From NCBI GenBank assembly GCA_024699055.1, contig JAILQG010000053.1:1-64000 (forward strand): a stretch of 64,000 nucleotides of DNA, in the 5' to 3' direction. Numbering within the stretch: position 1 is the stretch's first letter; the number at the start of each line of letters is the position of its first letter. Source of the stretch: Bacteroidales bacterium (GTDB taxonomy: Bacteria > Bacteroidota > Bacteroidia > Bacteroidales > UBA932). The notes below the pieces were generated by a model. That model was not told the DNA's origin and did no database searches. It worked only from the letters and a program-made list of their open reading frames with translations. A program made the translations under genes and the position numbers. Positions 52,269 through 59,715 of this stretch are shown here, piece by piece.

Positions 52269-53543
52269 CTACCGAATGATGTCGAAGCCCGTGTAGGGAC
52301 GCAGCACTTCGGGGATGACGATTCCGTCCGGAGTCTGGTTGTCTTCGAGCAGAGCGGCCACCACTCGCGGAAGTGCGAGGGAAGAGCCGTTGAGAGTGTG
52401 CGCGAGCTGCGGCTTGCCGTTCTCGTCGCGGTAGCGGAGATGCAGCCTGTTCGCCTGGTAGGTCTCGAAATTGCTCACCGATGAGATTTCGAGCCAGCGG
52501 CCCTGTGCGGCGCTCCAAAGCTCGAAGTCGTAGGTGATGGCCGAAGTGAAGGACATGTCCCCGCCGCAGAGGCGCAGGATATGATATTTCAGACCGAGGT
52601 CCCGTACGAGGCCTTCCACATGGGCTATCATCTCGTCGAGGGCGGCGTAACTGTTTTCGGGCTTCTCGATGCGGACGATCTCCACCTTGTCGAACTGGTG
52701 CAGGCGGTTCAGACCCCTTACGTCCTTGCCGTACGAACCGGCTTCACGGCGGAAGCACGGAGTATAGGCTGTAATCTTCTGGGGCAGCTGGTCGCCCTCG
52801 AGGATAACGTCACGGTAGATGTTGGTGAGGGGCACCTCAGCGGTGGGCACCAGATAGAAATCATCGAGCCCGACGTAGTACATCTGGGCCTCCTTGTCCG
52901 GCAGCTGGCCGGTGCCGAATCCCGATGCGGCGTTGACCACCACGGGAGGTTCGGTCTCGCTGTAGCCGGCAGCCGTGTTACGGTCGAGGAAGAAATTGAT
53001 GAGCGCGCGCTGGAGCTTTGCACCCTTGCCCTTGTACACGGGGAAGCCGGCGCCGGTTATCTTGACACCGAGGTCGAAGTCGATGAGATCGTACTTCTTG
53101 GCGAGTTCCCAATGAGGAAGGGCTCCTTCGGGAAGACGCACTTCTGCGGGGCCTCCTTCCTTGACCACCAGGTTGTCGGCAGCGCTCTTACCCTCCGGGA
53201 CAAGGCTGCACGGCAGGTTCGGAAGCAGGACCAGATTGTCCTGCAGTTCATTCGCGGCCTTTTCGCCCTGCTCCAGGAGTTCTGCGCTCTTGGTCTTGAG
53301 CTCAGCCACCGCGGCCTTCGCAGCTTCGGCCTCTTCCTTGAGGCCCTGCTTGAGCAGGACTCCGATCTCCCCTGCGCGCTTCTTCTGTTCTGCGAGCAGA
53401 TTGTCGCTCTGCTGCTGCAGCGAGCGGCGGAGGGAATCGAGTTCCAGCACTTTGTCAACTATCGGCTTGGCGTCGAAGTTCTTAACCTTCAGGCGGTCGA
53501 TGACCTGCTGCGGGTCATCGCGGAGCATTTTGAGTGTAAGCAT
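52269..53543 (-). CDS. serS: Serine-tRNA ligase
   Basis: SerRS charges tRNA-Ser. This 424-residue class II synthetase has the N-terminal antiparallel coiled coil that grips the tRNA long arm (about residues 25-105, SLRRSLQQQSDNLLAEQKKR). Motif 2 is present as TPCFRREAGSYGKDVRGLNR, and motif 3 as LNGSSLALPRVVAALLEDNQ near the C-terminus. It abuts ruvC without spacer. Upstream is the rpmA terminator, and no clean -7 box is visible, so its promoter was not placed. Confidence 0.97.
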   Translation of the reverse strand: MLTLKMLRDDPQQVIDRLKVKNFDAKPIVDKVLELDSLRRSLQQQSDNLLAEQKKRAGEIGVLLKQGLKEEAEAAKAAVAELKTKSAELLEQGEKAANELQDNLVLLPNLPCSLVPEGKSAADNLVVKEGGPAEVRLPEGALPHWELAKKYDLIDFDLGVKITGAGFPVYKGKGAKLQRALINFFLDRNTAAGYSETEPPVVVNAASGFGTGQLPDKEAQMYYVGLDDFYLVPTAEVPLTNIYRDVILEGDQLPQKITAYTPCFRREAGSYGKDVRGLNRLHQFDKVEIVRIEKPENSYAALDEMIAHVEGLVRDLGLKYHILRLCGGDMSFTSAITYDFELWSAAQGRWLEISSVSNFETYQANRLHLRYRDENGKPQLAHTLNGSSLALPRVVAALLEDNQTPDGIVIPEVLRPYTGFDIIR

Positions 53544-53556
53544 ATCTCGTTTAAAT

Positions 53557-53595
53557 CAAAAAAGGACCCTTCACTTATCTCGAAGCGGGGGTCCT
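53557..53595 (-). terminator. Rho-independent terminator after rplU-rpmA
   Basis: Minus-strand AGGACCC pairs with GGGTCCT (7 bp, 19-nt loop that can extend the stem), followed by TTTTTT. It is 25 nt past the rpmA stop. Confidence 0.65.
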
Positions 53596-53619
53596 GTTCA
53601 TTATTCTCTGCCTTCGGGA

Positions 53620-53880
53620 TTAGTTCTCAAAAGGAAGGACGGAGACGTAAGACTTGTCTTCTCTCTTGCGCTTGAAGACGACGGTGCCGTCGACGAGGGC
53701 GTAAAGGGTGTGATCCTTGCCCATACCGACGTTCTTGTCGGGGTTGTGCACGGTGCCCCTCTGGCGTACAAGAATGTTGCCGGCCTTTACTGTCTGACCT
53801 CCGAACTTCTTGATGCCCAAACGGTTGCTGTGACTGTCACGACCGTTCTTAGAACTGGATTGACCTTTCTTGTGTGCCAT
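53620..53880 (-). CDS. rpmA: Large ribosomal subunit protein bL27
   Basis: This 86-residue protein starts [20 protein letters not shown], directly with the mature-type N-terminus that reaches the peptidyl transferase centre, so no cleaved pre-sequence as in Firmicutes. Further signatures are [40 protein letters not shown] and [15 protein letters not shown]. It follows rplU after 5 nt, the usual pairing. Confidence 0.98.
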   Translation of the reverse strand: MAHKKGQSSSKNGRDSHSNRLGIKKFGGQTVKAGNILVRQRGTVHNPDKNVGMGKDHTLYALVDGTVVFKRKREDKSYVSVLPFEN

Positions 53881-53885
53881 AGTGC

Positions 53886-54197
53886 TTAAGCGATTTCGTT
53901 GATCTTGATTTTGGACAGTTTCTGGCGATGGCCGTTGAGGGTCTGGAAGCCCTTGCGACGGATCTTCTTGAAGACTAACACTTTGTCTGCCTTTGCATCG
54001 TCATCGAGAACGGTGGCTTTCACCACTGCGCCTTTTACATAGGGAGTACCGACTTTGACCTTGCCTTCGTTGTCTACGAGAAGGACCTTGTCAAACTCTA
54101 CGTTTGCGTCTTTGGCCTGGGCAAGGCGCTGCACGAAAATCTCGTTTCCAGCCTCGACCTTGAACTGCTGGCCTGCAATGTCTACGATTGCGTACAT
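53886..54197 (-). CDS. rplU: Large ribosomal subunit protein bL21
   Basis: This 103-residue protein starts at [20 protein letters not shown]; the track ORF extends 59 codons into the leader and is not used. The signatures [20 protein letters not shown] and [20 protein letters not shown] are those of L21. The promoter box is about 91 nt upstream, leaving a long leader that contains a short GCAG-CTGC hairpin. It is the first gene of the rplU-rpmA operon. Confidence 0.98.
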   Translation of the reverse strand: MYAIVDIAGQQFKVEAGNEIFVQRLAQAKDANVEFDKVLLVDNEGKVKVGTPYVKGAVVKATVLDDDAKADKVLVFKKIRRKGFQTLNGHRQKLSKIKINEIA

Positions 54198-54288
54198 AAA
54201 TAAAAACTTATTAAAAGTTTTGACCGGAGGCGTCAGCCTTGAAAAACTGCTCTTTAAGGGCCCCGCAGCCTTCTGCAAAAATTGGGAT

Positions 54289-54297
54289 GCAAAAGTA
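54289..54297 (-). promoter_or_regulatory. -7 promoter element TACTTTTGC for rplU-rpmA
   Basis: Perfect minus-strand box, 91 nt upstream of the rplU ATG; the leader is long compared with other genes in the window, as is also the case for rpsO. Confidence 0.6.
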
Positions 54298-54329
54298 GCA
54301 ATTTTTTGATTATCTGCAAAATAATTTGT

Positions 54330-54338
54330 TAAATTTGC
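54330..54338 (+). promoter_or_regulatory. -7 promoter element TAAATTTGC for the ATPase-sirtuin pair
   Basis: Perfect box 11 nt before the ATG at 54350, with TTTG at 54305-54308 as a possible -33 element. It is divergent to the rplU promoter. Confidence 0.65.
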
Positions 54339-54349
54339 GAAGAACAAAA

Positions 54350-55519
54350 ATGTTACCAGAGATGGACGGACCATTCATCTACAGCAAATACGTCACCGGC
54401 AAGCACTACATCGGCCGCAAGAGCGAGGCCCTCATACTGGGGAATCTGCTCTCGAAGGGCGAGAACGTTGTGATCTACGAACCCCCGAAGACCGGCAAGA
54501 TGTCGCTCGTTAGGCAGACTTTCTACAACATGCGCATCGCCGGAGGGCAGTTCGAAGTGGCGGAATTCTCGCTGCTCGGGGTCCGGAGCGCCGACGCTTT
54601 CATGCTCAAGTTCGGCAGCACCGTCCTGCGCCTGTTCTGCACTACCCCGTCGGAATACGCCGCCGCCGTGGACAAGTATCTTCCCGGAACGCACTTCGTC
54701 TTCGACAGCCGCGCTTTCGCAACTCAGGACCAGGTGCTTTCCCTCGGCTGGAGCACCGACGAAGCTGACCTGAGGGCGGTCATCTCCCTGCCGCTCCGTA
54801 TGGCCAGGGACTTCGGAAAACGCTGTTACATACTCCTGAACGAGTTCCAGGACATCGACCTCTTCGAGGGCGGAGACGGCATCTGCCGCGTCTTCGACTC
54901 CGAGATGAAAGCGCTGACGCCCGAGGACAGGCTGCTCTGCTCCTTCATCTTTATAGGCTCGCAGGTAAACGCCATGAAGGAACTTTTCGAGCGGCGCACG
55001 CTGTTCACCAGGAGCGTCGAGCACCTGCCTGTCAACCCCATCGATACCAAGGACATTATCGACTACACCGTCAAGGGTTTCCTCGTAAGCGGAAAGGTCA
55101 TCGAAAGGGACCTCATGCTCGGAGTGTGCAAGCTCTTCAAGGACAACATCTGGTACATCAACCATTTCGCCGCCATCTGCGACTCCCTCAGCAAGGGTTA
55201 TATCATGGAACCGGTGCTGCTGGAAGCCCTGGACATACTCATTTCCATACACCAGCCGCGCTTCATAGCCTATATGGAAGGGCTCACCATTTTCCAGGTC
55301 AGTCTGTTCAGGGCCATCCTGGAAGGGCACAAGAAGTTCAGTTCGGCCGGGGTCATCGACCACTACGGCCTCAACTCCTCCGCCAACGTAAGGCGCCTGA
55401 AGGACGCCCTGTGCAAAAAGGAGATCATCACCTTCGACGAAAAGGACGAGCCCGTCGTGCTGGATCCTCTCTTCGAATACTGGGCAAAGAAATATTATTT
55501 CGAGATAAAAGATGAATAA
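54350..55519 (+). CDS. P-loop ATPase (AAA/STAND-like), Bacteroidetes conserved
   Basis: This 389-residue protein is read from MLPEMDGPFIYSKYVTGKHY; the TTG in the track lies in the promoter. The ATP-binding stretch is VVIYEPPKTGKMSLVRQTFY near residue 45; it lacks the first Gly and has Met after GK, so it deviates from GxxxxGK[ST]. A Walker B-like CYILLNEFQDIDL near 165 and a sensor-like FIFIGSQVN near 205 follow. The C-terminal ~100 residues look like a winged helix (FSSAGVIDHYGLNSSANVRR), as in archaeal-type AAA_14/ATPase_2 proteins. The role is unknown. It overlaps the sirtuin gene by 8 nt. Confidence 0.8.
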   Translation: MLPEMDGPFIYSKYVTGKHYIGRKSEALILGNLLSKGENVVIYEPPKTGKMSLVRQTFYNMRIAGGQFEVAEFSLLGVRSADAFMLKFGSTVLRLFCTTPSEYAAAVDKYLPGTHFVFDSRAFATQDQVLSLGWSTDEADLRAVISLPLRMARDFGKRCYILLNEFQDIDLFEGGDGICRVFDSEMKALTPEDRLLCSFIFIGSQVNAMKELFERRTLFTRSVEHLPVNPIDTKDIIDYTVKGFLVSGKVIERDLMLGVCKLFKDNIWYINHFAAICDSLSKGYIMEPVLLEALDILISIHQPRFIAYMEGLTIFQVSLFRAILEGHKKFSSAGVIDHYGLNSSANVRRLKDALCKKEIITFDEKDEPVVLDPLFEYWAKKYYFEIKDE

Positions 55520-56225
55520 GAGGATCGCCGTGCTCACCGGGGCCGGCGTAAGCGCCGAATCCGGGCTTGGGACCTACCGTGACAACGGGGGCCTCTGGGA
55601 CAACTACGACCCCATGGAAGTAGCTTCCATCGAGGGTTGGTACCGCAACCCGAAAAAGGTCCTGGAATTCTATAACATGGAGAGGGAGAACCTCAGGAAA
55701 GCCCAGCCCAATGAGGCCCATAAACTGATCGCCTCCCTTGAAAAGGATTACAGGGTGGACGTGATAACCCAGAACGTGGACAACCTGCACGAGCGCGCAG
55801 GCAGCACACACGTGGTGCATCTCCACGGCGAGGCCACGAAAGTGCGGCCCGAAAACACTTTCAACGACAGGGACGGCTTTTCCGAAAAGGAAGTCTTCGA
55901 CGTCGGCTATTCGGCAGTCCATCTCGGCGACAAAGCCCCCAACGGGGTTCAGCTGCGCCCGCACATAGTATTCTTCGGAGAAGCCGTTCCCAAGATGGAA
56001 ATGGCTATCGACATAGTCTCCAGGGCCGATATCGTGCTCATCGTGGGCACTTCGCTGAGCGTCTATCCGGCCGCCGGGCTCTACCGTTACGCTCCCGCTG
56101 ATGCACCGGTCTACATCATCGACCCGAAACCCGTCGGCCTGGCCGACAAACGCCTGCATCCCATACAGGCCGTGGCCACCGAAGGCATGAAATTGTTCAT
56201 CAAGGAAATAGAGGGCATCAAATAA
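55512..56225 (+). CDS. cobB: Sirtuin-type NAD-dependent protein deacylase without zinc cysteines
   Basis: This 237-residue Sir2 protein has the NAD-binding motifs VLTGAGVSAESGLGTYRDNG, VITQNVDNLHERAGS, the catalytic His in VVHLHGE, and IVLIVGTSLSVYPAAGL. Most bacterial CobB proteins carry two CxxC zinc pairs after HxHG; the region here (EATKVRPENTFNDRDGFSEK) has no cysteine. Bacteroidetes sirtuins of this type are known to lack them. It removes acyl groups from lysines using NAD. It starts within the last codons of the ATPase gene and ends at a strong terminator. Confidence 0.93.
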   Translation: MNKRIAVLTGAGVSAESGLGTYRDNGGLWDNYDPMEVASIEGWYRNPKKVLEFYNMERENLRKAQPNEAHKLIASLEKDYRVDVITQNVDNLHERAGSTHVVHLHGEATKVRPENTFNDRDGFSEKEVFDVGYSAVHLGDKAPNGVQLRPHIVFFGEAVPKMEMAIDIVSRADIVLIVGTSLSVYPAAGLYRYAPADAPVYIIDPKPVGLADKRLHPIQAVATEGMKLFIKEIEGIK

Positions 56226-56226
56226 A

Positions 56227-56254
56227 AAAACCGGCTGTCCGAGCCGGTTTTTTA
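56227..56254. terminator. Bidirectional terminator between cobB and the small lipoprotein
   Basis: AAAACCGGCT pairs with AGCCGGTTTT (10 bp, 5-nt loop) followed by TTT on the plus strand, with A-runs giving a T-tail on the minus strand as well. The stem is identical to that of the rpsU terminator. Confidence 0.85.
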
Positions 56255-56271
56255 ATGCCATAAGGAACCTG

Positions 56272-56637
56272 TTATTCAGCAGGCGCCTCTTCCTTCTTTC
56301 CGCCGAAAAGGCCCTCCAGGAAGCTGCCGGCGTTCTCGAGAGCGCCCTTGACATCGTCAGTTGCCCTCTGGGTGAACTTACCTACGATCTTGCCCTGAAT
56401 GGTGGCAAGCTCGCTCTTGAGTTCATCGGAAAGCTTGATGGACTTGACTTCTTCGCAGAGCTGCTGATACTTCTCGCTTGCCTCTTTCCACTGATCCTGG
56501 GTAAGGTTGTCGTAGTTCTTGTCGAGGTATTCGTAGAAGGACTGGAATTTCTGCACGGCGGCCTTTCCGGGATCGCACGAGGTAACGATCAATGCCGATG
56601 CCACGAAGGCAAGCATCATGAGGATGATCTTTTTCAT
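56272..56637 (-). CDS. Small helical lipoprotein, function unknown
   Basis: This 121-residue protein has a type II signal (MKKIILMMLAFVASALIVTSC) with lipobox VTSC. The mature part is almost entirely helical and charged (FQSFYEYLDKNYDNLTQDQW, EASEKYQQLCEEVKSIKLSD), followed by an amphipathic segment (NAGSFLEGLFGG) and KKEEAPAE at the end. It resembles the small DUF6565-like lipoproteins of Bacteroidales by layout only. It has its own promoter box and shares a bidirectional terminator with cobB. No function can be assigned. Confidence 0.8.
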   Translation of the reverse strand: MKKIILMMLAFVASALIVTSCDPGKAAVQKFQSFYEYLDKNYDNLTQDQWKEASEKYQQLCEEVKSIKLSDELKSELATIQGKIVGKFTQRATDDVKGALENAGSFLEGLFGGKKEEAPAE

Positions 56638-56676
56638 AATCGCTTGAAATTTAAGAGTTGATAATTAATTCTGAAC

Positions 56677-56685
56677 GCAAAGTTA
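56677..56685 (-). promoter_or_regulatory. -7 promoter element TAACTTTGC for the small helical lipoprotein
   Basis: Perfect minus-strand box 39 nt upstream of the ATG at 56637; divergent to the rpsU promoter 30 nt away. Confidence 0.55.
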
Positions 56686-56715
56686 AAGAATATTTGTAAA
56701 TAACAGAAAAAACCT

Positions 56716-56746
56716 TACCTTTGCATCCCCAAAGAAAAAGGAGGTG
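56716..56746 (+). promoter_or_regulatory. rpsU promoter box and perfect Shine-Dalgarno sequence
   Basis: TACCTTTGC (56716-56724) is the -7 element. AAGGAGGTG (56738-56746) is fully complementary to the 16S anti-SD and lies 8 nt before the ATG. It is the only strong SD noticed in this window. Confidence 0.8.
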
Positions 56747-56754
56747 ATAAAAGC

Positions 56755-56949
56755 ATGATTATAGTACCGGTTAAAGATGGTGACAACATCGAACGCGCTC
56801 TCAAACGTTTCAAACGCAAGTTCGAAAAGACAGGGGCCATCCGTGAGCTCCGCGCCCGCAAGAATTTCGAGAAGCCGTCCGTAAAGAAGAGAATGGCCAG
56901 GGAAAAAGCCATCTACGTTCAGCATCTCCGCGACATGGAAGAGAACTAA
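56755..56949 (+). CDS. rpsU: Small ribosomal subunit protein bS21
   Basis: This 64-residue protein has the S21 pattern: MIIVPVKDGDNIERALKRFK, KRKFEKTGAIRELRARKNFE and KPSVKKRMAREKAIYVQHLR. In Bacteroidetes ribosomes bS21, with bS18 and bS6, hides the anti-Shine-Dalgarno tail of 16S rRNA. Its own gene typically keeps a strong SD, so it is better translated when bS21 is lacking; the SD seen here fits that feedback. A strong terminator follows. Confidence 0.98.
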   Translation: MIIVPVKDGDNIERALKRFKRKFEKTGAIRELRARKNFEKPSVKKRMAREKAIYVQHLRDMEEN

Positions 56950-56970
56950 TTATCTTTCAATCAATAAATT

Positions 56971-56998
56971 AAAACCGGCTCGAGCGAGCCGGTTTTTT
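56971..56998 (+). terminator. Rho-independent terminator after rpsU
   Basis: AAAACCGGCT pairs with AGCCGGTTTT (10 bp, 6-nt loop) followed by TT. It shares its whole stem with the cobB terminator 744 nt upstream. Confidence 0.85.
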
Positions 56999-57010
56999 GT
57001 TATCCACTTG

Positions 57011-57092
57011 TGCGGGTGGAGGGGTTCGAACCCTCACGTCTTTCGACACAGGATCCTAAGTCCTGCTTGTCTGCCAATTCCAACACACCCGC
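57011..57092 (-). tRNA. tRNA-Leu(UAG)
   Basis: The minus strand folds as an 82-nt class II tRNA: acceptor GCGGGTG pairs with CACCCGC with discriminator A. The anticodon stem CAGGA/TCCTG encloses loop CTTAGGA, giving anticodon TAG. A long variable arm follows, then the T-arm GAGGG-TTCGAAC-CCCTC. CCA is not encoded. UAG reads CUA and, by wobble, other CUN leucine codons. It lies between the rpsU terminator and the fumarase gene. Confidence 0.95.
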
Positions 57093-57104
57093 CGGAATGT
57101 CTTC

Positions 57105-58745
57105 CTAGAACTGCTTGAAAAAGTCGTTCCCCTTGTCGTCCACCAGGATGAAAGCAGGGAAGTCCTCGACGGTTATCTTCCAGATGGCCTCCATGCCCAG
57201 CTCGGGATACTCCACGCATTCGATGCTGCGGATGCTGTTCTGCGAAAGCACCGCGGCCACGCCGCCTATGGTCCCGAGATAGAACCCGCCGTGCTTCTTA
57301 CACGCGTCGGTCACGACCTGGGTGCGGTTGCCTTTGGCTATCATCACGAGCGATCCGCCGTGCGACTGGAATTCATCCACATATGGATCCATGCGGTTGG
57401 CCGTGGTGGGGCCCATGGAGCCGCAGGGGTATCCCTCCGGAGTCTTGGCCGGGCCTGCGTAAAGGATAGGATGATCCTTGAAATACTGCGGGAGGTCCTC
57501 TCCGGAGTCTAGGCGCGCCTTCAGTTTCGCATGGGCGATATCGCGGGCCACTATGATGGTGCCCTTGAGGTTCACGCGCGTGCTCACGGGATATTTACTG
57601 AGTTCGGCGCGGACGGCATCGATACCCTTGTCGAGGTCGATTTCTATGCCCTTCGGGCCTTCGCCAGGCCTGCGGTATTCTTCGGGAATGAGTTCGGAAG
57701 GATTGACGTCCATCTTCTCTATCCAGACACCGTCCTTGTTTATCTTGCTTTTGATATTGCGGTCGGCTGAGCAGCTGACGCCCATGCCGATGGGACAGCT
57801 GGCGCCGTGGCGCGGGAGACGGATGACCCTGATGTCGTGGGCCAGGTACTTGCCTCCGAACTGGGCGCCCAGGCCAATCTTCTGTGCTTCCTCCAGGAGC
57901 TTTTCCTCAAGGTCGATGTCGCGGAAGGCGCGGCCGGTCTCGTCGCCCGTGGTGGGCAGATTGTCGTAGTATTTGATACTCGCCAGTTTCACCGTGAGCA
58001 GGTTCTTTTCGGCCGAAGTGCCGCCGATGACGAACGCCACGTGGTAGGGCGGGCAGGCCGCAGTGCCGAGGCTCTTCATCTTTTCCACCAGGAAGGGCAG
58101 CAGAGTACCCTCGTTCTGGATGGTGGCCTTGGTCATGGGATAGAAATAGGTCTTGTTGGCGCTGCCGCCGCCCTTGGCTACCATAATGAAGCGGTACTCA
58201 TCGCCCTGAGTGGCCTCGATGTCTATCTGGGCGGGCAGGTTGCACTTGGTGTTGACCTCGTTGTACATGTCCAGCGGGGCGTTCTGGCTGTAACGGAGAT
58301 TCTCCTGCGTGTAGGTGTTGAACACGCCCAGGCTCAGGGCCTCCTCGTCTTCGAAATCGGTCCAGACGCGCTGCCCCTTCTCGCCGTGGATGATGGCGGT
58401 GCCGGTGTCCTGGCAGAACGGAAGCACGCCTTTCACGGCAGTCTCGGCATTGCGGAGGAACTGCAGGGCCACATATTTGTCGTTCTCGGAAGCCTCGGGA
58501 TCGCTCAGGATTTTGGCGACCTGCTCGTTGTGGGCGCGGCGGAGCATGAACTGGCAGTCGTGGAAAGACTGCTGCGCCACAAGCGTGAGCGCCTCGGGGC
58601 TCACCTCGAGGATGGTTTTGCCTCCGCAGCCGCAGTGGCCGCCGAACTTGGAGGTCTTTACCAGTTTCTCCGATCCCGGAATCCTGTAATACTCAGTTTT
58701 GTCCTCGCCCAGCTGGAACATGGGGGCGTACTTGAATTCTGCCAT
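57105..58745 (-). CDS. Class I (iron-sulfur) fumarate hydratase
   Basis: This 546-residue enzyme interconverts fumarate and malate. It is read from [20 protein letters not shown], matching FumA/FumB-type starts; the 36 track codons upstream cross the promoter. Iron-sulfur cysteines are in [33 protein letters not shown] and [16 protein letters not shown]. The C-terminal beta domain has [20 protein letters not shown]. The [4Fe-4S] cluster makes the enzyme oxygen-sensitive, in keeping with an anaerobe. Its promoter box is 21 nt upstream and overlaps the divergent kinase region. Confidence 0.96.
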   Translation of the reverse strand: MAEFKYAPMFQLGEDKTEYYRIPGSEKLVKTSKFGGHCGCGGKTILEVSPEALTLVAQQSFHDCQFMLRRAHNEQVAKILSDPEASENDKYVALQFLRNAETAVKGVLPFCQDTGTAIIHGEKGQRVWTDFEDEEALSLGVFNTYTQENLRYSQNAPLDMYNEVNTKCNLPAQIDIEATQGDEYRFIMVAKGGGSANKTYFYPMTKATIQNEGTLLPFLVEKMKSLGTAACPPYHVAFVIGGTSAEKNLLTVKLASIKYYDNLPTTGDETGRAFRDIDLEEKLLEEAQKIGLGAQFGGKYLAHDIRVIRLPRHGASCPIGMGVSCSADRNIKSKINKDGVWIEKMDVNPSELIPEEYRRPGEGPKGIEIDLDKGIDAVRAELSKYPVSTRVNLKGTIIVARDIAHAKLKARLDSGEDLPQYFKDHPILYAGPAKTPEGYPCGSMGPTTANRMDPYVDEFQSHGGSLVMIAKGNRTQVVTDACKKHGGFYLGTIGGVAAVLSQNSIRSIECVEYPELGMEAIWKITVEDFPAFILVDDKGNDFFKQF

Positions 58746-58766
58746 AATTGATAAAGGGTTAGTCTT

Positions 58767-58775
58767 ACAAAGATA
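58767..58775 (-). promoter_or_regulatory. -7 promoter element TATCTTTGT for fumarase
   Basis: Minus-strand TAnnTTTG box 21 nt upstream of the fumarase ATG. Confidence 0.6.
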
Positions 58776-58840
58776 ACCATTCCCTCGCACCTCTGCAAAT
58801 CTTTTCAAAAAGCCCTTTTGTTTATCAGGAGAAAAGTGAT

Positions 58841-58849
58841 TATATTTCG
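58841..58849 (+). promoter_or_regulatory. Possible -7 box TATATTTCG for the APH-like kinase
   Basis: One mismatch to TAnnTTTG; ends 2 nt before the ATG at 58852, predicting a leaderless mRNA if used. Confidence 0.4.
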
Positions 58850-58851
58850 TC

Positions 58852-59715
58852 ATGCATACCTACGAGACCATTGACCTGAACGAGTACGTTCGCACCGGAG
58901 AAGGCGGAACCGCCGTTTCCTATACGCATAAGACCGGAAATACCATGGCCAAGCTCTATAATCCCGGCTTTGAGGCCGACAGGGCTGCAGCGGAATTCCT
59001 CACCGCCCGCACCGTCTTCGAGATGGGCGTCCCAACCCCCGAGCCCTACAGGCTGGTGACCGATGGGGAACGTTTCGGCGCAGAATATGAGCTCATCAAA
59101 GGCAAGCGCTCCTTCACCCGGATTATCTCCGAAGAGCCCGGGCGCCTGGAGGAAATCTCCCTGGCCTTCGCACAGGCCGCCCGTGAACTCCACGACAAAA
59201 AGGCCGATACCACCCGGCTCCGCTCCTACAAGGAGGTTCTAATTCAGTTTTATCGGGAGAAAGACCTTGTACCGGAAGATTATAAACGGCGCGCCCTGAC
59301 ATTTCTGGAGAAAGTGCCGGAAACGGATACCTGCCTCCACGGAGATTTACAGATAGGAAACATCATCACCGACGGAAAGCGCACGCTCTGGATTGACGTA
59401 GGCGAGTTCAGTTACGGCGTCCCCCAGTGGGATATATCCATCCTGTGGACAATGGCTCACAATATGGGAGCCGATCGCACGGAGAGCCTTTTCCACATCA
59501 CTCCCGAAACCTTCAAAAAGCATTGGAACATCTTCCTTCCCGCCTACTTGGGAACAACGGACCCAGATGCACTGGAAGCCTATACCAGGAGCATCTTCCC
59601 CTATTATGCCGCCAAGGTACCCTATGTCTTTGACATGGCCTACCATACTTCCATTCCGGCAGAAGGCCTGCAGAAAATCATTCAAATGCTACCGGGAAAC
59701 TCAGTTCTGCATTAA
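58852..59715 (+). CDS. APH/choline-kinase-fold small-molecule phosphotransferase
   Basis: This 287-residue protein has the kinase-like fold of aminoglycoside phosphotransferases. The N-lobe has a Lys in [10 protein letters not shown], and the hinge region is [16 protein letters not shown]. The catalytic loop is [16 protein letters not shown] (HxDxxxxN) near residue 162, and the metal-binding Asp is in [17 protein letters not shown] near 182. It resembles the TIGR02172-type putative phosphotransferases common in gut anaerobes. The substrate is unknown, and there is no reason to call it a resistance gene. Codon use is a little more AT-rich than its neighbours (tatt, aatt stretches), which may hint at later acquisition. 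It overlaps convergent prfB by 15 nt. Confidence 0.83.
   Translation: MHTYETIDLNEYVRTGEGGTAVSYTHKTGNTMAKLYNPGFEADRAAAEFLTARTVFEMGVPTPEPYRLVTDGERFGAEYELIKGKRSFTRIISEEPGRLEEISLAFAQAARELHDKKADTTRLRSYKEVLIQFYREKDLVPEDYKRRALTFLEKVPETDTCLHGDLQIGNIITDGKRTLWIDVGEFSYGVPQWDISILWTMAHNMGADRTESLFHITPETFKKHWNIFLPAYLGTTDPDALEAYTRSIFPYYAAKVPYVFDMAYHTSIPAEGLQKIIQMLPGNSVLH

Noticed and set aside
54350-56225. ATPase plus Sir2 as an antiphage defence island
   Set aside because: The sirtuin has full deacylase motifs and family length, neighbours are ribosomal and housekeeping genes, and there are no mobile-element signs; kept only as a curiosity in the findings.
58852-59715. Aminoglycoside resistance gene
   Set aside because: Only the general kinase fold and HGD loop are present; the sequence fits the uncharacterised TIGR02172-like group, so no resistance call is made.
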